A stretch of DNA of 64,000 nt from Thiovibrio frasassiensis (GTDB taxonomy: Bacteria > Desulfobacterota > Desulfobulbia > Desulfobulbales > Desulfurivibrionaceae). Each line of letters begins with the position of its first letter. Position 1 is the first letter of the stretch. Under the pieces are notes generated by a model. That model saw nothing but the letters and a program-made list of their open reading frames with translations, did not search any database and was not told where the DNA came from. This document shows positions 44,882 through 53,914 of this stretch, piece after piece. The stretch lies in assembly GCF_029607905.1 (NCBI RefSeq), contig NZ_JAPHEH010000001.1, forward strand, positions 62,001 through 126,000, in the 5' to 3' direction. A program made the translations under genes and the position numbers.

Positions 44882-47518
44882 TTACCCCAGGCTCTTGCTC
44901 ACCACCTCGTACACATCCCGGGACAACGAGGGGATGGCAGCAATCCGTTCCAGTTGGGTCCGCATCAACCCTTGCCGCCCCGCATCATAGCGCGCTCCCC
45001 GCCCGAGTCGTGCGGCCAGACGGGCGGCAACCTGCGGGTTGAGGGGATCCAGGGCCAGGATCTGCTCGGCCAAAAATGCATACCCCCTGCCGGACACCTC
45101 ATGAAAACAAACCGGGTTCCCCGCGGCAAACGAGCCCAGCAGGGCACGGACCTTGTTGGGATTCTTGAGCTGAAAGGCCGGATGGTCCATGAGCGCTTGC
45201 ACCGCAGCCAGGGTTTCCGGCAGCGGGGCTGTGGCCTGCACGGCAAACCACTTGTCCAGCACCAGGGAATCCCCCTGCCATTGCTGGTAAAAATCAGCGA
45301 TGGCCTGCTGCCGCTCCGGCCGTCCGGAATGGGCCAGTCCGGCAAAAGCGGCCATCTGGTCGGTCATGTTGTCCGTGCCGCGAAACTGGGCAAGGGCGAG
45401 CTGGGTCGCCGCATCGTCCTCAGTGCTCATCAGATAGGCAAGGCAGAGATTGCGCAGCGCCCGCTGCCCTGCCAGCTCCGGCTCGTAGCGGTACGGGCCG
45501 GCGGATCGATTGGCCGCATACCCCTGCTCCCACTGGGGCCGCAGGGAGCGGGCCAGGGTCTGCCGGGCAAAGGTCCGGGCCGCGTGGATTGCCTCCACAT
45601 CCACCACTGCCATCTGCTCGGCCAGATACTCCTCCGAAGGCAGGGTGAGCAGCAGGGCCAGGAACCCCTTATCCCCTCCCTCTTCGGCAAGCAAGCGGCC
45701 GCAGGCCGCGACAAACCTTTCGTCAAGCTGCAGGGGACGACTCTTGCGAAAATCCTCCACCAACCCCAGAAGCAGACGGCTGGCCAGACATTGCCCAGCC
45801 TCCCAGCGGTTGAAGGGGTCCCGATCATAGCGGAAAAGAAAGAGCAGTTCTTCCTCGTCACAGCCATACTCAACCTTAAGCGGCGCGGAGAAATTACGCA
45901 GAATCGAGAGGCGCGGTTGTTCCGGTACCCCGCTGAAGCGGATGGTCTCCTGGGTCTCGCGCAGCTCGAAGAGGTTGCGGCCTGCCTCCGGTTGCCGCTC
46001 CGGGCAGGTCAGTGGCATCTCTTTCCCCTGGCCATCGAGCAAGCCAAGGGCGACCGGAATATGGAGGGGCTCCTTTTCCGGCTGGCCCGGGGTGGCAGGA
46101 GTCGCTTGCGCCAAGCGCAGGGTATAGGTCCGGGCCTCTGGGTCATACTCGCCCTGCACCGTCAACCGCGGGGTGCCGGCCTGGGTGTACCACCGCTTGA
46201 ACTGAGCCAGATCGCGGCCCGAAACCTCAGCCATGGCCTGGACGAAATCATCGGTGGTGGCGGCCCGGCCGTCGTGGTGCGTGAGATAGAGGGCAAGCCC
46301 CTGCCGGAACAGCTCGACACCCAGCAGGGTATGCAGCATCCGGATGATCTCGGCCCCTTTCTCATAAATGGTGACGGTGTAGAAGTTGTTGATCTCCATG
46401 TAGGAATCGGGCCGCACCGGATGGGCCATGGGTCCGTTGTCCTCGGGAAACTGCACGTTGCGCAGGAGCCGGACATCGTGAATGCGCTTAACCGGGGCGG
46501 AGACCTGATCGGCGGTGAACTGCTGGTCGCGGAACACGGTGAGCCCTTCCTTGAGGCTCAATTGAAACCAGTCCCGGCAGGTAACCCGGTTGCCGGTCCA
46601 GTTGTGGAAATACTCATGACCGATCACCGCCTCGATCCCCTCGTAATCCGCGTCCGTTGCGGTATCGGGCCGGGCCAGCACATACTTGGAGTTGAAGAGG
46701 TTGAGCCCCTTGTTCTCCATGGCGCCCATGTTGAAATCGTCCACCGCCACGATCATGTACTGATCGAGATCGTACTCCAAGCCAAAGGTCTCTTCGTCCC
46801 ACGCCATGGCCTTTTTGAGCGAAGCCATGGCATGCGCGCATTTGTCCTGATTATGCGCTTGCACATAGATCTCCAGGGCAACCGAGCGACCGGAGCGGGT
46901 AACGAAGGTGTCAGCGATCTTGACCAGATTGCCGGCAACCATGGCAAAGAGATAGGAGGGTTTGGGAAAGGGATCCTGCCAGCGCGCGTAATGGCGGCCT
47001 TCGGGCAACACCCCGGTCTCGACCAGGTTGCCGTTGGCCAGGAGCACCGGGTAGCGCTCTTGCTCGGCGCTGATGGTGACCTCGTAGCGGGCCAGGACAT
47101 CGGGCCGGTCGAGAAAATAGGTGATCTTGCGGAACCCCTCGGCCTCGCACTGGGTACAGAAATTGGAGCTGGAACGGTACAACCCGTCCAGCGAGGTGTT
47201 CTTCTGGGGATAGAGTTCGGTTTCAACCGCAAGCAGAAACCGCTCCCCCACCGTTGGAATGGTAAGGGATTCTTCCTCGAGCCGGTACTGATCCGGGGTA
47301 AGGGGTACACCGTCGAGGGCTACGGACTTGAGGACCAGATCCTCCCCCTGGAGAACAAGGGGGGCGTCCGGGGCAGTCCCGATGTTGCGGCGGCAGACCA
47401 GGCGGGAACAGACCCGGGCCCGCTCCTCGAACAGGTCCACCGCCAGGGCCACCTCTTCAATCAGGTACGCAGGCGGCCGGTAATCCTTGAGCAGGATCGT
47501 TTTGGCTTGGCTATCCAT
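44882..47518 (-). CDS. pepN: Aminopeptidase N (M1 family, PepN type)
   Basis: 878 aa. Removes N-terminal residues from peptides. The substrate-binding motif GAMEN and zinc site HEYFHNWTGN...LKEGL are intact, and the ketopeptide N-terminal and ARM-type C-terminal domains make up the expected full length. There is no signal peptide, so it is cytoplasmic as in Escherichia coli. The start ATG at 47518 has no strong ribosome-binding site. It is separated from the lytic transglycosylase gene by 20 bases. Confidence 0.94.
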   Translation of the reverse strand: MDSQAKTILLKDYRPPAYLIEEVALAVDLFEERARVCSRLVCRRNIGTAPDAPLVLQGEDLVLKSVALDGVPLTPDQYRLEEESLTIPTVGERFLLAVETELYPQKNTSLDGLYRSSSNFCTQCEAEGFRKITYFLDRPDVLARYEVTISAEQERYPVLLANGNLVETGVLPEGRHYARWQDPFPKPSYLFAMVAGNLVKIADTFVTRSGRSVALEIYVQAHNQDKCAHAMASLKKAMAWDEETFGLEYDLDQYMIVAVDDFNMGAMENKGLNLFNSKYVLARPDTATDADYEGIEAVIGHEYFHNWTGNRVTCRDWFQLSLKEGLTVFRDQQFTADQVSAPVKRIHDVRLLRNVQFPEDNGPMAHPVRPDSYMEINNFYTVTIYEKGAEIIRMLHTLLGVELFRQGLALYLTHHDGRAATTDDFVQAMAEVSGRDLAQFKRWYTQAGTPRLTVQGEYDPEARTYTLRLAQATPATPGQPEKEPLHIPVALGLLDGQGKEMPLTCPERQPEAGRNLFELRETQETIRFSGVPEQPRLSILRNFSAPLKVEYGCDEEELLFLFRYDRDPFNRWEAGQCLASRLLLGLVEDFRKSRPLQLDERFVAACGRLLAEEGGDKGFLALLLTLPSEEYLAEQMAVVDVEAIHAARTFARQTLARSLRPQWEQGYAANRSAGPYRYEPELAGQRALRNLCLAYLMSTEDDAATQLALAQFRGTDNMTDQMAAFAGLAHSGRPERQQAIADFYQQWQGDSLVLDKWFAVQATAPLPETLAAVQALMDHPAFQLKNPNKVRALLGSFAAGNPVCFHEVSGRGYAFLAEQILALDPLNPQVAARLAARLGRGARYDAGRQGLMRTQLERIAAIPSLSRDVYEVVSKSLG

Positions 47519-47538
47519 AAGATCGGTCCGGGAATCAC

Positions 47539-49614
47539 TCAGCTCTTCGCCTCTACCCTGGGCACCACCAAGCGCACCCCCGGTTTCAGCTGGGAAAAGT
47601 CAACGGATTCATTATATTTTTTAATCAACCAGAAGGGCAGTTCAAATTCGTTCTGGCACAAGGACCAGATGGTATCCCCCTGCTTCACCCGATAGTTTCG
47701 GGTGCCTTCCACCAAGCGGTAGGCGGCAAAGAAATCCTCCACCATCTCCTTATGAAACTCATAGCGCTGGGCCTCAAAACGCTGCTTACTTCCCTTGCCG
47801 AGGGGGATCTTGACCCGCTGGTTCACGGCCAGGGACTGCTCGTAGCGCAAGTTGTTCAGCCGGCGCAGATCCCAGGCCCGCACCCCGAGCCAACGGGCAT
47901 AATGGCCCAGGGTTTCCTCGGCCTCCACCCGGATGGTGCCATAGCTCTTGCCCTGCTTCTTGGAGACCTCCACCCCGAGATTGCCCAGAACCGTGGCCGG
48001 GTTCAGCGACGGACACTGCGCGCCCTTGGCCTTTGCCACCACCGGCTCGGCAACTTTCGCCGGTCCTTGGGCGACAGGGGCTTCCGGGGCGGCGGCTGCC
48101 TTAAGCGGTTGCCCCGGAGGCGGCGAAACCGGAGCACCCTGCAATTTGACCACTGGCAAAGCGGGAGGCTCTTTCCCACCCTGCACCGCCATCTTTTCGC
48201 CGGAGGTCACCGGAATCACAACGGAGACACGCTCACTGTCCGCTTTTTTCTTGATCGAAGCGACCAAATGCACCACCCGCTCATTCGGACTGGGGATGCG
48301 CAGATTCTGCCCGGGGCAAATCACCGCCTGTTCATCGAGTCCATTGCCCCGCAACAGATCGGTGGCGTTGATCCCATACTCCTTGGCAATGGAAAAGGCG
48401 GTATCTCCCTGACGCACTTGATACATCGTGGTTTGCGCCTGATCCTCCTTGAGAATCCCCTGGGGAATATTATCCGCCAGACGCACTGCCTTGCCCTGCT
48501 GCGGCACCCGCACCTCATATCCCTTGGGAATCAGTTTCTGCCCGCGGTACACCGGTTCGCGCAGGGCGGGATTCAACCCCTTGAAGGTTTCCAGATCAAC
48601 CTTCAAATGCTTGACCAGATCGCTCACCAACGCATAGTTGGGCAGGACCACACCCTTGCTGTTGACCGGCGGCTCGATGGGAAGCGAGCCGAAATAGAGT
48701 TTATAATTCTTGGCAACCTCCCGGGCGGCAAGAAATTCCGAATAAAAATTTCGCGAAGCAAACTTGAACAACCCGCTTTCATGCTCCTGGAAGATCTTTT
48801 CATAATCTCCCTTGGCCGCCTTGGCCCGCATCATCCCATTGATCCCGTGATTATAGGCGGTCACCGCCAACGGCCAGGTGCCGAGCTTCTCGTAATTATG
48901 GCGGAGCATTCTTGCCGCTGCGTGCGTAGCCTTGAGAGGGTCGCGCCGCTCATCGATGGCGTAATCCACGTCCAGGTTAAATTGCTTGCCGGAGGATTCG
49001 GTGAACTGCCAGATCCCGGCCGCGCCGAACTTGCTGTATGCCTTGTAGTTGAAGGATGACTCCACGTGGGGCAGATAGGCGAGATCCTCGGGCACCCCGT
49101 AGCTCGCCATAATCTCTTTTATCTCGGCCAGATAGGAGCCGGAACGGATCAAGCCTTCCCGGAAATTATCCTTCTGCCCGGACTGGAAACGGATATTGTC
49201 CTGGGCCAGCCGGAAATCCTCCGGTGTGGCCTGGGGGCCAAACAGCCCGGCGACCCGTTTTTCCTCCCTGGACTGGGGGGAAGCGCCCGAGGCCAGGGTA
49301 TTGAGGATTTCCAGGTACCGCTCCTTGGCCCGCTCTATCCTCTGGCGGTCCCGTTCCCGCGCGCCGTTTTCCCAGACCCCCTCGATATCCAGCACCTCAT
49401 AGATAATACCGAGATTCCGCTTGTCGTGGAGCACCCCCTGGCTGGAGGGATACTTGCCGTAGATGTCCCGCCAAAAAGCGACATTGGGCGTGATGCAGTC
49501 GTAGAGGGGGAAGGGATCGTGCGCGGCCCGGGCCGGGGAGACACCCCCGGTGAACACGCAGAAAAGCAGCGTTGCAGCTACCAAGAAACGAAGATGTACC
49601 ATAACAGCGCTCAT
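47539..49614 (-). CDS. LysM-containing membrane-bound lytic transglycosylase (MltD-like)
   Basis: 691 aa with an N-terminal signal peptide (VAATLLFCVFTGGVSPARAA). The SLT domain (about 170-320) has the catalytic Glu in LPHVESSFN, then AAGIWQFTESSGKQF and AVTAYNHGINGM. At least three LysM modules follow: about 395-445 (YQVRQGDTAFSIAKEYGI), one near 565-610 (VEAEETLGHYARWLG) and a last one near 645-690 (YRVKQGDTIWSLCQNE). A proline/alanine-rich linker lies before the second. It cleaves peptidoglycan with formation of 1,6-anhydro ends. The start may be the second ATG at 49602. Confidence 0.9.
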   Translation of the reverse strand: MSAVMVHLRFLVAATLLFCVFTGGVSPARAAHDPFPLYDCITPNVAFWRDIYGKYPSSQGVLHDKRNLGIIYEVLDIEGVWENGARERDRQRIERAKERYLEILNTLASGASPQSREEKRVAGLFGPQATPEDFRLAQDNIRFQSGQKDNFREGLIRSGSYLAEIKEIMASYGVPEDLAYLPHVESSFNYKAYSKFGAAGIWQFTESSGKQFNLDVDYAIDERRDPLKATHAAARMLRHNYEKLGTWPLAVTAYNHGINGMMRAKAAKGDYEKIFQEHESGLFKFASRNFYSEFLAAREVAKNYKLYFGSLPIEPPVNSKGVVLPNYALVSDLVKHLKVDLETFKGLNPALREPVYRGQKLIPKGYEVRVPQQGKAVRLADNIPQGILKEDQAQTTMYQVRQGDTAFSIAKEYGINATDLLRGNGLDEQAVICPGQNLRIPSPNERVVHLVASIKKKADSERVSVVIPVTSGEKMAVQGGKEPPALPVVKLQGAPVSPPPGQPLKAAAAPEAPVAQGPAKVAEPVVAKAKGAQCPSLNPATVLGNLGVEVSKKQGKSYGTIRVEAEETLGHYARWLGVRAWDLRRLNNLRYEQSLAVNQRVKIPLGKGSKQRFEAQRYEFHKEMVEDFFAAYRLVEGTRNYRVKQGDTIWSLCQNEFELPFWLIKKYNESVDFSQLKPGVRLVVPRVEAKS

Positions 49615-49658
49615 GAATTTTGTATTGTTGCACAGTAGTCGCAGCGGATAAGCATTTG

Positions 49659-49664
49659 ATTATA
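49659..49664 (-). promoter_or_regulatory. Consensus -10 element upstream of the lytic transglycosylase gene
   Basis: Minus-strand TATAAT about 45 bases before the start codon. No convincing -35 hexamer lies at 16-18 bases, so this is only a candidate. Confidence 0.3.
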
Positions 49665-49770
49665 CTCTTCCCTGCCGGAATTCGCCGCTAAAATCACCGC
49701 CTCTGGCAACATGGTCAGGCAAACCGGTCGAGCGCAAACCCGCCGCCTGGCACCATCGCAAAGGATCGGA

Positions 49771-51252
49771 TCAACCGATCAAAGTACTGAACTTTTCCTC
49801 AAGATAGGCAAGAAACGGCTGGGCGGATAGGGGTGCGCCCGTTACCCGCACAAGGAGCGCTTCGGGCAGGTAGACGCTGCCGTGGCCATGGATCTCCCGA
49901 ACCAGCCACTCCCGAACCTTGCTCAGATTGCCGTCGGCAAGGGTCTGCTGAAAGCCGGGATCATACTGCTTATAGGCCTCCCAGATCTGGGCAGCGGCAA
50001 GATTGCCGATGGTATAGGTGGGGAAATAACCGAAGCTGCCATGGGACCAATGGATATCCTGCAAGACCCCCTCTGCGTCCGAAGGGACCTCAACGCCGAG
50101 ATAGTCCCGATATTTCTCCCGCCAGATCCCAGGCAGGTCAGCAACCTGCACACTCCCCTCGATCAATCCCTTTTCGATCTCGAAACGGATCAGGACGTGG
50201 AGGTTGTAGGTGACCTCGTCGGCATCCACCCGAATCAGCCCCGGGGTCACCGCGTTGATGCCCCGGACAAACTCCGTAAGCCCCAAAAGGGAAAACTGGG
50301 CAGGAAACGCCTGCTGCAGCTCCGGGAAAAATCGCTGCCAGAAAGGGTTGCCCCGACCCACGACATTCTCCCAGAAGCGGGACTGCGATTCGTGGATGCC
50401 CAAGGAAACCCCATCATCAAGATGCGTGTGGGCCAGCCGCTCGTCTATGCCCTGCTCATAAAGAGCGTGGCCGCCTTCGTGCAAGGCGCCGAAGATGAAA
50501 TCCAGGCTCTCGGGCGCATAGCGGTTGGTGATGCGCCGGTCGTGGTGCCCCAGGGTGGTGGTGAACGGATGGGCTGAACGGGCCAGACAGCCCCGACTGA
50601 AGTCAAACCCCATGGCCACCAGGAGATGTTCGGCAAACTGCTCCTGACCGGCCAGGGAAAACGGCTCGTTAAAAGACAAGGGGGTCAGGCGGCCGGCAAA
50701 CTTTTTGACCATAGCGACCAGGGGCGCCTGCAACTCACCGAACATCCTGGTCACCTGGGCGGTGGTAAGGCCCTCCTCGTAAAGATCGAGCAGCGCGTCA
50801 TAGGGGTGGACCGCATAGCCCAGATATTCGGCCTGCTGCCGGGACAAGGCCACCAGCCGTTCCAGCAGGGGTTGAAAGATGGTGAAGTCGGACTGTTCCC
50901 GGGCCTCAAGCCAACGCATCTGGGCCTGGGAGGTGAGGCGGGAAAACTCGGCGACAAACTCCTCGGGCAGCCGGGTATTCTGCTCGTAGCTCCGCCGCAT
51001 GACCCGCAGCAGGGCGCACTCCTCCACGGACAGGTTCCCTTTTTGCGCCTCGACCTCCGCCAGCAATCCGCCCAGCTCCGGGGCAACCTCCCGCCGATGC
51101 ACCAAAGCGCTTAAGGTGGCGAACTGGCTGGCCCGATCTTCTCCGGCAAGGCGCGGCATGCGGACCTCCTGATCCCACTGCATGAGGGCCAGGGCATGGT
51201 GCAGGTCAACCAGCTCGGCGGAATATTTTCGTAACTGGGCGAGGGGCTTCAT
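49771..51252 (-). CDS. Carboxypeptidase Taq (M32 metallopeptidase)
   Basis: 493 aa. Zinc site HEGGHALYEQGI and the family markers MQWDQEVRMP, SLGIHESQSRFWEN and GYFPTYTIGNLAAAQIW identify M32. Cytoplasmic; trims C-terminal residues from peptides. I chose the ATG at 51252 (AAAGGGAGTACGTT upstream) instead of a codon nine positions earlier. It follows the TauE/SafE gene on the same strand with 33 bases between. Confidence 0.93.
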   Translation of the reverse strand: MKPLAQLRKYSAELVDLHHALALMQWDQEVRMPRLAGEDRASQFATLSALVHRREVAPELGGLLAEVEAQKGNLSVEECALLRVMRRSYEQNTRLPEEFVAEFSRLTSQAQMRWLEAREQSDFTIFQPLLERLVALSRQQAEYLGYAVHPYDALLDLYEEGLTTAQVTRMFGELQAPLVAMVKKFAGRLTPLSFNEPFSLAGQEQFAEHLLVAMGFDFSRGCLARSAHPFTTTLGHHDRRITNRYAPESLDFIFGALHEGGHALYEQGIDERLAHTHLDDGVSLGIHESQSRFWENVVGRGNPFWQRFFPELQQAFPAQFSLLGLTEFVRGINAVTPGLIRVDADEVTYNLHVLIRFEIEKGLIEGSVQVADLPGIWREKYRDYLGVEVPSDAEGVLQDIHWSHGSFGYFPTYTIGNLAAAQIWEAYKQYDPGFQQTLADGNLSKVREWLVREIHGHGSVYLPEALLVRVTGAPLSAQPFLAYLEEKFSTLIG

Positions 51253-51285
51253 AACGTACTCCCTTTGAGTATGGCGCAATGACGG

Positions 51286-52032
51286 CTAGCCGGCAATTGC
51301 CTTGAGCAGCAGGGCAATCCCGCTGCCCAGGAGAATGAGGCTTACCAAGCGGACAAAAGCCACATGACTGATCCGCAGATGCACCCGGCCGCCAAGCCAG
51401 AGGGCGAGGGCAGCAATGGGGACAATCCCCGCAAAGACTGCCAGAATGCGCAGGGTATAAAAACCGCTTACGGAAAAGCCCACGATCCTGCAGAGACCAT
51501 CGATCACGAAAACCGTGGCGATGGTGGTGCGGAACTCGGTTTTATCCAGCCGACGCAGGGTCAGGTAGATCACATAAAACGGCCCCCCGGTCCCGAAGAG
51601 GGCGCCCACCGTACCCCCAAACAGGCCGGCAGGCCCGGCCAGCCAACGCCCTCCATGCAGAGGCGGAAACGGCAGCAGGGCATACACCGCATAGAGAAGA
51701 ACAAAGATGGAAAGGGCGAGGAGCAGATTGGCCGGGGCCAGGACCGTGTGCAGATAGAGACCGGTGGTAACGCCCAACACGGTAAAGGGCAGAAGCGGCA
51801 ATAAATCAGGCCAGCGGATGAGCCGCCGGTTGGGCAACCCCTGACTGACCGAGGCCAGCCAGTCCAGCAGCCCAATCAGGGGGACCACCTGGGAAACAGG
51901 AAAAAAAATGACCAACAGGGGCACGGAAATGAGGGCCGAGCCGAAGCCGGCGATGCCGCGGATGAAATAGGCGAAAAACAGCACGCCAACGGCGAAGAGA
52001 ATTTCGGGCTGCACCATCGGATTACCTATCAT
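51286..52032 (-). CDS. TauE/SafE-family permease
   Basis: 248 aa, about eight hydrophobic helices in two repeated halves. The first half has IRGIAGFGSALISVPLL and the second GGTVGALFGTGGPFYVIYL, the two signature loops of the family. Members export sulfite, sulfoacetate or other organosulfur anions across the inner membrane. Substrate cannot be told, though a sulfite role would suit the siroheme reductase gene 500 bases upstream. The ATG at 52032 or the one at 52017 could be the start; the latter is better placed after AGGTAA. Confidence 0.85.
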   Translation of the reverse strand: MIGNPMVQPEILFAVGVLFFAYFIRGIAGFGSALISVPLLVIFFPVSQVVPLIGLLDWLASVSQGLPNRRLIRWPDLLPLLPFTVLGVTTGLYLHTVLAPANLLLALSIFVLLYAVYALLPFPPLHGGRWLAGPAGLFGGTVGALFGTGGPFYVIYLTLRRLDKTEFRTTIATVFVIDGLCRIVGFSVSGFYTLRILAVFAGIVPIAALALWLGGRVHLRISHVAFVRLVSLILLGSGIALLLKAIAG

Positions 52033-52120
52033 GCCTGGTTAAGGCCATTTTTGTGCCCGCTTAAAAAGCGTGGCCCACCAGAGAACTTCAGAAAAAGACA
52101 ACGTAAAATCTGTATGTTCA

Positions 52121-52492
52121 TTTCTTTGCTTGCCCAAAGAAACGAACCAAAGAAAAGGCCCCCTGTGTCCCTTGTCCCGCCGGTGGCGGGATGCCCTGTG
52201 CTCCTCAAAGCTGCCGGGATGTTGCAAACTCGGCTTCGCCTCAAACAGTGCAACCTCCATTTTCGGCAGCTTTTCCGGTGCTCGGCTGCGTGCCAATGGG
52301 AAATTCCCTTCCCCCCATTTGTCCTGCCGAGCCTCGCAGACGGGGGCGGAGAAAGACGCGGGAATTGTTTGAGGGCGAAGCCCGAGTTTTTCCGCGTTCC
52401 GCCCTCGTCGAGAAGTGAGGGAAGCCCGCAGGGCCAGGACTGGTTGGGGTGCCTTTTTCTTGTTTCTTCTTTTGGGCACGCAAAAGAAGAAA
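52121..52492. repeat. Long inverted-repeat element with purine/pyrimidine arms
   Basis: The left end (TTTCTTTGCTTGCCCAAAGAAACG...AAAGAAAAGGC, 52121-52159) and right end (GCCTTTTTCTTGTTTC...GGGCACGCAAAAGAAG, from about 52451) are imperfect inverted copies of some 40 bases. The interior has many short palindromes. Open frames of more than 150 codons exist on both strands but show no protein character. Elements with the same TTTGGGCA-GCAAA-type ends occur in several proteobacterial genomes. It explains the 530-base gap between the permease and reductase genes. Confidence 0.6.
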
Positions 52493-52565
52493 AAGAAGAT
52501 CACCGGAAAATCTTCAAGCCCTTCTCCGGAAATCCCTAACGAAACAAAAAATTCCGGAACGAACT

Positions 52566-53189
52566 TTACACCACCTCTTTAAACGGAAACTCCGGATGAT
52601 CAATCAGCTTCACCATCCGTTGCTTGGTCTCGGTATGCGCATCATGGAACTCCACCAACTCCGCCACCGCAGCCACCACCCCCTGCTCGTCCAGATCCCG
52701 CAGAACCCTGCGGCCGACCTTGGGGCTTGGCCCGCCCTTGCCGCCGACAAAGAGATCAAACCCCTTGCGGGTGGCCATGATGCCGATATCCGTGGTGAGC
52801 ACCCCGGAACAGGCCAGGGTGCACCCGGAGATGGCGATCTTGAATTTCTGCTTGGTTTTTTCCCGCCCCTGAAACTTCGCCAGGATCAAGGCGGAGATCC
52901 TCTCCGGATCGCCAACGCCCATGGAGCAATCGCGCACCCCGATGCAGACCCTAGGGATCGGGAACTTGCCCGGCCCCTTGAACTGGGCGCCCAGCGCCGC
53001 CAACTCCTCGCGGATCGCGGGCAGATCCTCTTCCTTAATCCCCATGAGCCGCAGATTCTGGGCGGTGCTCAGGTAGAGTTCCAGCTGATATTTTTGGGCC
53101 AGCGCATTGGCCTTATCCATTATGGCCAGGGGCAGACGGCCCGCCGGCAGCAGAATGGTCAAGCGTGTTGTCGTAATGGTATTTGTCAT
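52566..53189 (-). CDS. Small siroheme nitrite/sulfite reductase-like protein
   Basis: 207 aa, one ferredoxin-like half domain plus one siroheme/4Fe-4S domain. The cluster-siroheme ligands are Cys82, Cys88, Cys123 and Cys127 (C-x5-C in VCIGVRDC and C-x3-C in GCTLAC). Full-size sulfite reductases are two to three times longer. The size and pattern match the low-molecular-weight assimilatory-type sulfite reductase described from Desulfovibrio vulgaris. Electron donor and physiological substrate are open. Start ATG at 53189 after GAGGCGAGAG. Confidence 0.85.
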   Translation of the reverse strand: MTNTITTTRLTILLPAGRLPLAIMDKANALAQKYQLELYLSTAQNLRLMGIKEEDLPAIREELAALGAQFKGPGKFPIPRVCIGVRDCSMGVGDPERISALILAKFQGREKTKQKFKIAISGCTLACSGVLTTDIGIMATRKGFDLFVGGKGGPSPKVGRRVLRDLDEQGVVAAVAELVEFHDAHTETKQRMVKLIDHPEFPFKEVV

Positions 53190-53381
53190 CTCTCGCCTCG
53201 CTGTTACAGAAGATCTCGTCGTTCAAAACTAAAAAGAACCACTCCTACTCCGCAGTTTCATAAAACATTTTTACCCGAATGCAAGACTTCTCTTATCTTT
53301 CCCCTTTCCCTTTATGGATTTTTCCGTTATTTAACTAAAATTCATCCAATAATATTCGGAACAGGCGCGGGAGAAAGAGAA

Positions 53382-53801
53382 ATGGGCAGTCACAGCAGAC
53401 CTCACAACGACACGGCAGGTGGCGCAATCGACCGCAAACGCGAGCGGGAGCGGCGCTATATGATGCAGATGCTCTACAAGAACGCCGATGAACTCTCCAC
53501 CAAGATGGTGCAGCGCCTCCTGGACAAAAAGATCCTCGAGATCACCGACGAGACTGCGATCCGGAAGATCTTCCACGAACTGTTTGAAAAGCTCTCCAAC
53601 ATGGAAGAGTTTGACATGCTGTACAAGATCTCCCCGCTGCGGCAGCTGGTGGTGGACCCGAACTTCCTCAGCCTCTATGTGACCCAGTACATCTGCGAGG
53701 ATCTGGTGGAAAACGACAAGGTGCAGGACGTCTATGGCGACGATCTGGAGATTTACGAGGTCGTTGAATCCGTACTCAAGGTCCTCCGCCCCAAGGATTG
53801 A
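53382..53801 (+). CDS. Conserved-looking hypothetical protein (139 aa)
   Basis: The ATG at 53382 follows GGGAGAAAGAGAA. The protein is acidic and mostly helical: RERERRYMMQMLYKNADELSTK, ITDETAIRKIFHELFEKL, FDMLYKISPLRQLVVDPNF and DLEIYEVVESVLKVLRPKD. No cysteines beyond one, no membrane part and no known motif are visible. It resembles small cytosolic adaptor proteins of four-helix type. The codon use fits the neighbours. A hairpin at its stop codon separates it from the convergent speA gene. Confidence 0.7.
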   Translation: MGSHSRPHNDTAGGAIDRKRERERRYMMQMLYKNADELSTKMVQRLLDKKILEITDETAIRKIFHELFEKLSNMEEFDMLYKISPLRQLVVDPNFLSLYVTQYICEDLVENDKVQDVYGDDLEIYEVVESVLKVLRPKD

Positions 53802-53836
53802 GGTAATCGCAGCCTTCGAAACATCGCGATTACCTC
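53800..53836. terminator. Hairpin between convergent genes
   Basis: GAGGTAATCGC (53800-53810) pairs perfectly with GCGATTACCTC (53826-53836) around 15 bases, starting in the stop codon of the hypothetical gene. Followed by GGTTGTTCCTT on the plus strand. Likely terminator, though the T-run is poor. Confidence 0.6.
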
Positions 53837-53914
53837 GGTTGTTCCTTCGCCACTTCCTTGTTCTGTCGTGGGCCTCTGAGGATTCTTGCTTATTCCAAAT
53901 CGGTTATTTTTTGC

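Noticed and set aside
44831-47695. 954-codon plus-strand open frame opposite pepN
   Set aside because: Antisense shadow; pepN on the minus strand has the GAMEN and HEYFH motifs and normal length.
52051-52539. Overlapping open frames of more than 150 codons on both strands
   Set aside because: They lie inside the inverted-repeat element, contain low-complexity stretches and have no ribosome-binding site or known motif.
52449-53381. Upstream extension of the 139-aa hypothetical gene (450 codons in total)
   Set aside because: The extra part runs antisense through the siroheme reductase gene; a good ribosome-binding site stands before the ATG at 53382.
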